Positions 16,504-23,332 of a DNA stretch of 36,998 nucleotides are shown here, one piece after another. The translations under genes and the position numbers were made by a program. Under the pieces are notes generated by a model. The model saw nothing but the letters and a program-made list of their open reading frames with translations. It did not search any database and was not told the origin of the DNA. The first letter of the stretch is position 1. Every line of letters starts with the position of its first letter. This DNA is from Acidovorax sp. CF316 (GTDB taxonomy: Bacteria; Pseudomonadota; Gammaproteobacteria; Burkholderiales; Burkholderiaceae_C): positions 1-36,998 of the forward strand of contig NZ_AKJX01000011.1 in the NCBI RefSeq assembly GCF_000276605.1. Direction: 5' to 3'.

Positions 16504-16517
16504 TGCCATTCTTGGCA
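16504..16517. promoter_or_regulatory. Dyad TGCCA-N4-TGGCA, probable LysR site 2
   Basis: TGCCATTCTTGGCA repeats the arms and spacer length of the dyad at 16480-16493 with different central bases, so the arms rather than the centre are conserved. The two centres are 24 bp apart on the DNA. A third, unrelated dyad, CCCAGCC-TCA-GGCTGGG (16553-16569), lies nearer the lysR start. Confidence 0.5.
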
Positions 16518-16598
16518 AGGCGGGCCCTGCTGGAAATGCGGAATGCGGTGCACCCAGCCTCAGGCTGGGCCGAAGGCTGTTGTGGTACGTTGTGGCCC

Positions 16599-17504
16599 AT
16601 GCGCTTTGACCTGACCGATCTGCGGCTGTTTTTGAACGTGCACGAGGCCGGCACCATCACCGGCGGTGCCGAGCGCAGCCACATGGCGCTGGCCTCGGCC
16701 AGCGAGCGCATCCGTGGCATGGAGGATGCGCTGGGCGTGCCCCTGCTGCTGCGCGCGCAGCGCGGTGTGGAGCCAACGCCCGCGGGCCACACCCTGCTGC
16801 ACCATGCGCGGCTGGTGCTGCAGCAGATGGAGCAGTTGCGCGGCGACCTGGGCGAGTACGGCGCGGGCCTGGCGGGCCATGTGCGCGTGCTGTGCAACAG
16901 CTCGGCGCTGAGCGAATACCTGCCGCAGGCGATAGCGGGTTTTCTGGCGCGGCACCCGCGCATTTCGGTGGACGTGGAGGAGCGCTCCAGCCAGGAGGTG
17001 GCCGATGCGGTGCGCGCAGGCCTGTGCGACATGGGCCTGGTGTCCGACGCGGTGGACCTCGAAGGCCTGGCCACCCAGGTGCTGCGGCCCGACCCGCTGG
17101 TGCTGGTGGTACCGCAGGGCCACGAGCTGGCCGCGCGCCGCAGCGTGGCGCTGGCCGAGGTGGCGCACCTGGACTTCATCGGCCTGGCCGAAGGCAGCGC
17201 GCTGCAGGCCCTGGTGGTGCGCCACGCCCAGCGCCAGGGGCAACGGCTGCGCTACCGGGTGCGGCTGCGCCAGTTCGAGGCCGTGTGCCAGCTGGTCGGC
17301 CTGGGGGTGGGCGTGGGCATACTGCCCCGCGCGGCGGCGGTGCGCCATGCCCGCGCGCAGCATGTGAAGGCCGTGCGCCTGACCGATGCCTGGGCGAATC
17401 GGCAACTGGTGCTGTGCCTGCGCGACCTGAATGCCCTGCCCCAGCATGCCCAGCAACTGGTACAACACCTGACCTTGCAAGAAACACCACCTGCCGCACC
17501 ATGA
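16599..17504 (+). CDS. LysR-type transcriptional regulator
   Basis: A 301-aa LysR regulator. Residues 1-60 hold the winged helix-turn-helix: RFDLTDLRLFLNVHEAGTIT, then AERSHMALASASERIRGMED and the LGVPLLLRAQRGVEPTPAG wing. The remaining 210 residues are the usual two-lobed effector domain (VRVLCNSSALSEYLPQAIAG, then DMGLVSDAVDLEGLATQ). ATG 16599 is chosen over 16470 because the DNA-binding domain begins immediately. It is divergent from the TSUP transporter with two identical dyads between them. The 3' end overlaps the SnoaL-like gene by 4 bases (ATGA), so these are co-translated and the SnoaL-like protein may belong to the same response. Confidence 0.9.
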   Translation: MRFDLTDLRLFLNVHEAGTITGGAERSHMALASASERIRGMEDALGVPLLLRAQRGVEPTPAGHTLLHHARLVLQQMEQLRGDLGEYGAGLAGHVRVLCNSSALSEYLPQAIAGFLARHPRISVDVEERSSQEVADAVRAGLCDMGLVSDAVDLEGLATQVLRPDPLVLVVPQGHELAARRSVALAEVAHLDFIGLAEGSALQALVVRHAQRQGQRLRYRVRLRQFEAVCQLVGLGVGVGILPRAAAVRHARAQHVKAVRLTDAWANRQLVLCLRDLNALPQHAQQLVQHLTLQETPPAAP

Positions 17505-17905
17505 CGACGAATGCCACCGACCTGGAAGGCGTGTACCGCGCCTACATCGCCTGCCTGAACGCACAGCGCTGGGACGAGCTGCAGCACTACGTGCATGCCG
17601 AGGCGTCGCACAACGCACGCCACCTGGGCGTGGCGGGCTACCGCGCCATGCTGGAGCAGGACTACCGCGACATCCCCGATCTGCAGTTCCACATCGCCCA
17701 GCTGGTGGCCGATGCCGGACCGCTGCAGGGGAATGTGGCGGCGCGGCTGCAGTTCGACTGCACGCCGGCGGGCGAGTTTCTGGGCCTGCGGGTGAACGGG
17801 CAGCGCGTGCAGTTCACCGAGAACGTGTTCTATACCTTCCGCGATGGCAAGATCGCCGAGGTGTGGTCGGTGATCGACAAGGCGGCGATCGAATCGCAGC
17901 TTTGA
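17501..17905 (+). CDS. SnoaL-like (ester cyclase family) protein
   Basis: A 134-aa protein of the SnoaL/NTF2-like fold. It starts with an acidic helix (LEGVYRAYIACLNAQRWDEL), then HYVHAEASHNARHLGVAGYRAML, a central strand with AARLQFDCTPAGEFLGL and the diagnostic end VQFTENVFYTFRDGKIAEVWSVID. This matches the ester-cyclase-like SnoaL group, small one-domain proteins that bind hydrophobic ligands and sometimes catalyse ring closure or isomerisation. The ATG overlaps the lysR stop by 4 bases, so it is translationally coupled to the regulator. Enzyme activity is not proven by motif; it could also be a ligand-binding protein. Confidence 0.8.
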   Translation: MTTNATDLEGVYRAYIACLNAQRWDELQHYVHAEASHNARHLGVAGYRAMLEQDYRDIPDLQFHIAQLVADAGPLQGNVAARLQFDCTPAGEFLGLRVNGQRVQFTENVFYTFRDGKIAEVWSVIDKAAIESQL

Positions 17906-17974
17906 TTCTTGGCCAGCAGTGCGACACCCCACATCCAGTGGTAAAACCGCTCCACCCTGTTTCACACCCGCACC

Positions 17975-19168
17975 ATGAGCTACGACCTTCGTGTTTGGGA
18001 ACCACCCGCCGGCCAGGCCACCCCGGCCTCGTTCGAGGCAGCGCTGCGCAGCTGGTTCGAGCTGGAGCTTGTAGAGCCCGGGCCCAACCCGAAATTCGCG
18101 GCCCTGGCCGCGCAGATGGCAGCGTACAAGGACTACGGTGACGCGCCCTGGGTCGGCGATCCGGTGGCGGATGCCAAGGCCTGCCGCAAGGCGGTGTGGA
18201 CCTTCCAGCTGCCTGCGGACAACCGCATGCAGTTGCTGGTGGCCGTGGTGAGGCGGGCCAATGCGCTGGGCCTGACGGTGCTGGACGACCAATTGGGGCT
18301 GGCGCTGGCCGCGCCCAACCAGGTGCTGCCGCCGGAGCGCACCGACTTCTGGAAAGAGGCGATGCAGGTTCTGGAAGGGGCGCCCCGGGGTACCAATGGC
18401 GCCCCCGCCCCCACGCCGCCACCCCCGCCCGCTGCAGCGCCCGTGCCGGCGCCTGCGCCCATGACCATGGCACTGGTGTCGGCGCGCGACGAGATGCGCG
18501 CCGTGCTCGCCTCGCTGTTGCCGCAACACGGTTTCATCTCACCGCGGGTGGCGCTCGATCTGCCGTACTACCGCGCCCAGGCGGAGGCGACCTATTTCCG
18601 AACCACGCCGGCGGGAGGCCAGGGCGTGGTGCTGCTGACGTCGACGACCAACCAATTGCCTTGCCTCACCATCGACGTGAACGTGTTCAGCGAAGAGATC
18701 GCCAACATCCTGCGGGCCGTGTTTCCCGAGCACGACGAGATGTTCTTCAGGCGCCAGCTGAATTTCCATGTCGGGATTTTCCATGGCGTGCCTGGCTATG
18801 TCCCCATCCGGTCCACGGCAGACCTGCAGCGCATGGTGCAGGAGGTGCAAGACCCTGTGGGCCCCATCCTCGAGATGACCCGCACGCCACAAGGCATGCA
18901 CGCCATCATGGCGGGCACCACCTTGTTCCCCCTGCCCCCCGGCAATCGCCAGGGCCACAAGTCGCTGGCCGAGCACGCCCAGCAGAACTTCGGCTACGCC
19001 GCGCTGGTCAGTGCCTGGCTGTACGGCGGCGACCAGTTCCAGGCCATGGCCCAGAAGAAGCGGGAGACCGAAGAACGCCTGGCACCTGCGGCCAAGAAAG
19101 ACGTGGTGCTGGCACGGGTGGAGCGGTTGCTGGCTTACCTGCGTGCTCAGGTGAAGCGAAAAGCCTAG
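17975..19168 (+). CDS. Unrecognised two-domain protein with Pro/Ala linker
   Basis: A 397-aa cytoplasmic protein I cannot assign. The N-terminal domain (1-134) begins MSYDLRVWEPPAG and has WTFQLPADNRMQLLVAVVRRANALGLTVLDDQLGLAL, a pattern seen in small uncharacterised proteins. A Pro/Ala-rich linker (about 135-163) joins it to a second domain (about 165-397) with VFSEEIANILRAVFPEHDEMFFRRQ, FHVGIFHGVPGYVP and a Lys-rich C-terminal helix. No signal peptide or membrane helix is seen. The two domains may be separate modules fused in this lineage. It ends 4 bases before the convergent DUF3592/ankyrin gene, with no room for a terminator. Confidence 0.75.
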   Translation: MSYDLRVWEPPAGQATPASFEAALRSWFELELVEPGPNPKFAALAAQMAAYKDYGDAPWVGDPVADAKACRKAVWTFQLPADNRMQLLVAVVRRANALGLTVLDDQLGLALAAPNQVLPPERTDFWKEAMQVLEGAPRGTNGAPAPTPPPPPAAAPVPAPAPMTMALVSARDEMRAVLASLLPQHGFISPRVALDLPYYRAQAEATYFRTTPAGGQGVVLLTSTTNQLPCLTIDVNVFSEEIANILRAVFPEHDEMFFRRQLNFHVGIFHGVPGYVPIRSTADLQRMVQEVQDPVGPILEMTRTPQGMHAIMAGTTLFPLPPGNRQGHKSLAEHAQQNFGYAALVSAWLYGGDQFQAMAQKKRETEERLAPAAKKDVVLARVERLLAYLRAQVKRKA

Positions 19169-19172
19169 GCCT

Positions 19173-21728
19173 TCAGCGCGCCCGCTCCAGCAGCCACTGT
19201 TCGGCCTCGCCCTGCTGCTTGAAGCGCGCCCAGTCGAGCGCGGTCTTGCCATGGGCGTCCTTGCGCGCCAGGTCGATGTCGCGCTGGGCAAACCACTGCA
19301 GCGCCTGCACCCGGCCCCGGCCTGCGGCCAGCATGGCCGGCGTCTCCCCCCGGCTGGCCAATGCGGGTTCATCCAGCGGCTGGCCCTGCGCAGCCAGCCA
19401 TTCCAGGCAGGCGATGCAGCCGCTTTGCGCCGCCATGTGCACGGGGCCCCAGTCCCAGCGGTTGCGCGCCGAGAGGCCGGCCCCGGCCAGCACCAGGCGC
19501 TGGGCCGCTGCCAAGTGGCCGCCGTAGAAGGCGCGCAGCAGCGCGGTGTCGCCGCGCTCGCTGTCCTTTTGCGTCTGGCGCAGGTCGGGTTGGGCACCGG
19601 CTGCGAGCAGGGCTTCGATGTGTTCCATCTGCCCGCGGTGCGCGGCCAGCATGAGCACGCTGGAGCCGTTGGGCGCCAGCAGATCGGGGTTGGCACCGGC
19701 CGCCAGCGCGGCGCGCAGGGCTGCGGCGTCGCCCGCGTTCTGGGCGTCGAGCAGGCGACCATCCACGGCGGAGTACGACACGGCGGGCGCTGCCGTCTCT
19801 GCCACCGGAGCGCGGCGCGCAGTGCCAGCCACCTTGGGCCCCACGACCCACCAGGCCACCAGGGCCAGCACCAGCAGCGCGCCCCAGGCCGGGCGGGCAT
19901 GTTGGGCCCGCGCAGGCCGCTGCATGCCGGCCGCAAAGCGGCCGCGCCGGTGCGCCCAGGCCTGGGCCAGTGACTGGCCCAGCGCCGTGGCCGCGGCCTC
20001 GCCGCCCAGGCCAGGGGTCAACCGCACCAGCGTGTCGCCGGCTCCGCGCGCATACACGGCGTGGTAGCGGTGCTCGCTGGCGCCGCTGCCCGTGGCGTAC
20101 AGCAGCTTGTGCACCAGGGTGCGGCTGGCATCGCCGGGCACGGTGTCGGCGCGCGACCAGAGCCAGGAGTGGCGGCGTGCGGTGATGCCGCCGTCCTGTA
20201 CGGTCAAGGTCCAGCGGCGGGTGGCGGCATGCAGGGCCAACGCGGCCAGGCCGATCCAGGCGCCCGCCGCGAAGAACCCGTGGGGCAGCACCAGGCCCTG
20301 TGCGCCCAGGCGCCCGTTGATGGCCGCCTCCAGCGCCAGCCCGGCCAGCACCAGGCCGGCGGCCCAGCGCCAGCCGGTCTGGCTGAATTCGTAGGTCCAT
20401 GCCTCTCGGGTTTCCTGCAGCGTGACCGCCGGGGGCAAAGGCAGGGGGCCTTCGTCCGCGTCCTCGGCTTCGCCCAGGGGCGCAATGGGCACCACCTGCT
20501 TCCAGGCCGCGCGCCGGTCGAAGCGGTCGGGCAGTTCGTCGCCCCCGCCGAAGCCGCGCGGTGCGGCCTGCACGGGCAGGTCGTAGGTCAGCTCCACCGA
20601 GCCGCCGGGGCTGTGCAGCAGCTCCAGCCGCCAGTCCACGCGCTCGCCCGAGCGCTGGGCGCCATGCGGGGGCGCATCGGCCGGCAGCTCGAAGCGCGCG
20701 ACCAGCCGCAACCCGCCATCTGCGGTGCGCTGCATGCGCGCCGCTTCGGTGAAGGACTCGACGCAGCGCTCGGGCGAGCCGGAGCTCGATTCGTCCACCC
20801 GGTACTGGGCCAGGCGCAGCTGCGGGTGGTGCTCGTGCTGGTGGGCGGCGGCGCGCTCGGGCAGCAGCAGCGTCAGCTCCACCGGGTGGCCGGCGCGCGG
20901 CTGGGACGGCAGCGCCGAGAGCGCCGCGCCCGCATAGCGCCAGGCCAGGCGCGTCTGGTGCAGCGCCAGGCCGATCAGGCCCACGCCCACCATGACGAAG
21001 ATGGAGATGAAGGCCTTGGCGTACCAGGGGGCGCTGCCGCTGGTCCACAGCATGGCGGCCATGGGGAAGGCAATGCCGCACCAGAAGACGGTGAAGAACC
21101 AGATGGCGCCCGCCGACTTGCTGGCCGCGCCCTTTTGCAGTGGCTTGGGCGAAACGCCCTGCGCTGCCTCCTCCTTCCTGCCGCCCCCGCCCAGCAGGAT
21201 ATGCACGAAGAACCAGCCCGCCACCAGCCCCACGCCGGTGAAGACCAGGGCAAAGGGCACGCGGAACATCTGCAGCGCCCAGCGGATGGAAGGGTCGATG
21301 AGGGCCTGCGCGGGCGCCTGCGGGTTGACCATGATGGTGATGGGATGCCCACGGGACTGGGCGCTTTGCAGCAGCCCGTGCCAGTGCTGGTGCCAGTCGC
21401 CGATGTTGTCGGCACCGGCCTCGGGGTCGAGCCCCACCCGGGTGCCCTCGTACTGCCGGCCCGCGAATTCGTAGCGGTAGCGGGCGTGCACCCGGTAGGT
21501 GGTGCCGTCGCTGGAAGTGTGGCGCTTGAGCTCGGTGCCCAGCACCTGGGCCGCCACCGGCTGCCAGCTGCGCACCTCCAGCGCCGCCCGGAGCGTCTGC
21601 GCCAGGGGCTGGATCCCCGCGAAGTAGCCGCCCAGGCCAAAGGCCGCTGCGAAGAGCCCGCTGAACAGCAGCATCCCCAGGCGCTTGCCCAGGGTGTCTA
21701 TCTCTTCGGGGTTGTTCTCTCTTGCCAT
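19173..21728 (-). CDS. Membrane protein: DUF3592-like part joined to ankyrin repeats
   Basis: An 851-aa protein. The ATG at 21728 is preceded by GGAGGG at good spacing. Residues 20-40 form a membrane helix, followed by a DUF3592-like domain (about 55-160: SWQPVAAQVLGTELKRH, YRVHARYRYEFAGRQYEGT, ITIMVNPQAPAQALID) and a second helix pair. A long middle part has further membrane segments and soluble beta-rich domains. The last 195 residues or so are ankyrin-like repeats (NGSSVLMLAAHRGQMEHIEAL, GDTALLRAFYGGHLAAAQRL, GETPAMLAAGRGRVQALQWF, GKTALDWARFKQQGEAEQWL), probably cytoplasmic. The frame is open throughout, so this reads as a real fusion rather than two genes. Function is unknown; ankyrin repeats suggest protein binding. 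Confidence 0.8.
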   Translation of the reverse strand: MARENNPEEIDTLGKRLGMLLFSGLFAAAFGLGGYFAGIQPLAQTLRAALEVRSWQPVAAQVLGTELKRHTSSDGTTYRVHARYRYEFAGRQYEGTRVGLDPEAGADNIGDWHQHWHGLLQSAQSRGHPITIMVNPQAPAQALIDPSIRWALQMFRVPFALVFTGVGLVAGWFFVHILLGGGGRKEEAAQGVSPKPLQKGAASKSAGAIWFFTVFWCGIAFPMAAMLWTSGSAPWYAKAFISIFVMVGVGLIGLALHQTRLAWRYAGAALSALPSQPRAGHPVELTLLLPERAAAHQHEHHPQLRLAQYRVDESSSGSPERCVESFTEAARMQRTADGGLRLVARFELPADAPPHGAQRSGERVDWRLELLHSPGGSVELTYDLPVQAAPRGFGGGDELPDRFDRRAAWKQVVPIAPLGEAEDADEGPLPLPPAVTLQETREAWTYEFSQTGWRWAAGLVLAGLALEAAINGRLGAQGLVLPHGFFAAGAWIGLAALALHAATRRWTLTVQDGGITARRHSWLWSRADTVPGDASRTLVHKLLYATGSGASEHRYHAVYARGAGDTLVRLTPGLGGEAAATALGQSLAQAWAHRRGRFAAGMQRPARAQHARPAWGALLVLALVAWWVVGPKVAGTARRAPVAETAAPAVSYSAVDGRLLDAQNAGDAAALRAALAAGANPDLLAPNGSSVLMLAAHRGQMEHIEALLAAGAQPDLRQTQKDSERGDTALLRAFYGGHLAAAQRLVLAGAGLSARNRWDWGPVHMAAQSGCIACLEWLAAQGQPLDEPALASRGETPAMLAAGRGRVQALQWFAQRDIDLARKDAHGKTALDWARFKQQGEAEQWLLERAR

Positions 21729-21835
21729 GGATGTCCCTCCATTTCTTTTTGTTGTTGTTATGGGCGAAGAATGCAGGCCGATCATGACAATTGCATGACA
21801 AACCGGTGGCGGCTGTGTTGCAAATACGTTGCAGC

Positions 21836-22468
21836 TCAGCACTGCTGCAGCGCCTGCAGGTAGGCGCAGAACATGTCGGCCATGGCGTCGGCATAGGCGG
21901 TCATCTCGGCCTCGGTGCGCGGGCTGGCGGAGAAGCGGCTGCCCAGGGCGGCCATGGTTTCGGTGACCATGTCGCCCGCCAGCGCGCGCTGCGCGGCGGG
22001 AACCTCGGGCAACAGCTCCTGCATGAAGGCCTCGATGATGCCGTCGGCATTGGCACGCACGGCCTGCGCTTCGGGGGCATCGCGGTACAGCGGGGCGGCG
22101 TCGTGCAGGGCGCTGCGCATGCCGGCCTCCTCGCACTCCGAGCGGATGAAGGCATGCACCAGCGTGCGCACGCGCGCCAGCGGGGGCTGGCGGGCGTCGG
22201 TGAGGATGCTGCGCAGCATGTCCTGTGTCTGCTGCCATTCGTCGGCCTGCAGGCGGAACAGGATGGCCGCCTTGTTGGGGAAGTACTGGTAGACCGAGCC
22301 GACGCTGACGCCGGCCTTCTCGGCCACGCGGGCGGTGGTGAAGCGCGCCGCCCCTTCCTTGGCCAGAACCTGAACAGCGGCCTCCAGGATGGCGGCCACG
22401 AGCCCGGCCGAACGGGCCTGCTGGGGCTGCTTTCTCGAGGAGATCTGGGGACGGCGGGGTTCGGTCAT
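21836..22468 (-). CDS. TetR/AcrR-family regulator divergent from the O-methyltransferase
   Basis: A 210-aa TetR regulator. The DNA-binding domain covers about residues 22-72: LVAAILEAAVQVLAKEGAARFTT, then ARVAEKAGVSVGSVYQYF and PNKAAIL. The C-terminal helices carry a conserved-looking LVHAFIRSECEE segment. The gene is divergent from an O-methyltransferase; between the two starts lie two similar palindromes and an extra half site, a strong sign that it represses both itself and the methyltransferase. Downstream it is followed after about 107 bases by the DUF3592/ankyrin gene on the same strand, which has its own ribosome site. Confidence 0.9.
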   Translation of the reverse strand: MTEPRRPQISSRKQPQQARSAGLVAAILEAAVQVLAKEGAARFTTARVAEKAGVSVGSVYQYFPNKAAILFRLQADEWQQTQDMLRSILTDARQPPLARVRTLVHAFIRSECEEAGMRSALHDAAPLYRDAPEAQAVRANADGIIEAFMQELLPEVPAAQRALAGDMVTETMAALGSRFSASPRTEAEMTAYADAMADMFCAYLQALQQC

Positions 22469-22506
22469 GGGGGTCCAAAAGGGCGGCAGCGAATGCGACT
22501 GGTGAA

Positions 22507-22524
22507 TGCGACGAATTCATCGCA
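22507..22524. promoter_or_regulatory. TetR-type operator palindrome 1
   Basis: TGCGACGAATTCATCGCA is symmetric in 8 of 9 base pairs. A second version lies 27 bp downstream, and an additional copy of the GAATGCGAC half element occurs at 22491-22499. The region lies between the divergent TetR gene (start 22468) and the O-methyltransferase (start 22596). Confidence 0.6.
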
Positions 22525-22533
22525 TACTCAAAA

Positions 22534-22551
22534 CGCGACGAATTGATCGCA
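22534..22551. promoter_or_regulatory. TetR-type operator palindrome 2
   Basis: CGCGACGAATTGATCGCA repeats the GCGACGAATT-x-ATCGC pattern of the palindrome at 22507-22524 with one changed centre base. The perfect core pairs are GCGA, AATT and TCGC. The 27-bp centre spacing suggests two dimers bound on a similar but not identical face of the helix. Confidence 0.6.
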
Positions 22552-22595
22552 TTCTACGGGAGTGCCCACCGGGCGCTTCGATCCAGGACAAGTCC

Positions 22596-23252
22596 ATGAA
22601 CACACTGAACACCCTTCCCCTGGCGCCCCTGCTGGAGCGCCTGTTCGAGCAGGCCGATGCGGCCACCAGCCCGGCCCTGGCCGGCATCTCGCGCGAAGAG
22701 CGCGAGCGCCTGATGCACAGCAAGACCGAGTACCTCGATTTCTACAGCCGCATCAAGGACCTGTGGCTGCCGGTATCGCGCAGCACCGGCACCCTGCTCT
22801 ACTTGCTGGCGCGCAGCACGGGCGCGCACCACATCGTCGAGTTCGGCACCTCGTTCGGCATCTCCACCCTGCACCTGGCCGCGGCGCTGCGCGACAACGG
22901 CGGCGGGCGCCTGATCACCAGCGAGTTCGAACCGAACAAGGTGGCCCGGGCGCGCGAGCACCTGGCCCAGGGCGGCCTGGACGACCTGGTGGAGGTGCGC
23001 GAGGGCGATGCCCTGCAGACCCTGTCCAGCGGCCTGCCCGAGGCCATCGACCTGCTGCTGCTCGATGGCGCCAAGGCCCTGTACGCCGACGTGCTGGCGC
23101 TGGTGGAGCCCCGCCTGCGCCCGGGCGCGCTGATCTTGGCCGACAACGCAGATTTCAGCCCCGACTACCTGGCGCGCGTGCGTGCGCCGGGCAGCGGCTA
23201 CCTGAGCGTGCCCTTTGCCGGCGATGTGGAGCTGTCGATGCGACTGGGCTGA
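22596..23252 (+). CDS. SAM-dependent O-methyltransferase (catechol-type family)
   Basis: A 218-aa class I methyltransferase of the metal-dependent O-methyltransferase family (COMT/CCoAOMT-like). Motif I is HIVEFGTSFGISTLHLAAAL (79-98), binding SAM; Glu110 in ITSEFEP would hold the ribose; DLLLLDGAK (152-160) with Asp157 and the later ADNADF (182-187) supply acidic residues usual for metal binding. The ATG at 22596 was chosen because the family N-terminal helix follows directly; a start at 22506 would lie inside the operator region. A divergent TetR repressor and tandem operators precede it. A small hydroxylated aromatic substrate is typical of the family, but the actual substrate is unknown. 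Confidence 0.85.
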   Translation: MNTLNTLPLAPLLERLFEQADAATSPALAGISREERERLMHSKTEYLDFYSRIKDLWLPVSRSTGTLLYLLARSTGAHHIVEFGTSFGISTLHLAAALRDNGGGRLITSEFEPNKVARAREHLAQGGLDDLVEVREGDALQTLSSGLPEAIDLLLLDGAKALYADVLALVEPRLRPGALILADNADFSPDYLARVRAPGSGYLSVPFAGDVELSMRLG

Positions 23253-23263
23253 GCGGGCATGCA

Positions 23264-23297
23264 AAGAAAAAGCGGCCCCGCGGGGCCGCTTTTTCTT
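23264..23297. terminator. Perfect 34-bp bidirectional terminator
   Basis: All 17 base pairs are exact about a centre between 23280 and 23281. The GC-rich core AGCGGCCCCGCGGGGCCGCT is flanked by A-rich and T-rich runs on the two sides, so both strands give a stem followed by a U tract. It lies between the convergent O-methyltransferase and acnB genes and would serve both. Confidence 0.92.
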
Positions 23298-23332
23298 GGG
23301 AAGGACCGGTCAACGGTCCCTGGGGGTGCCTA

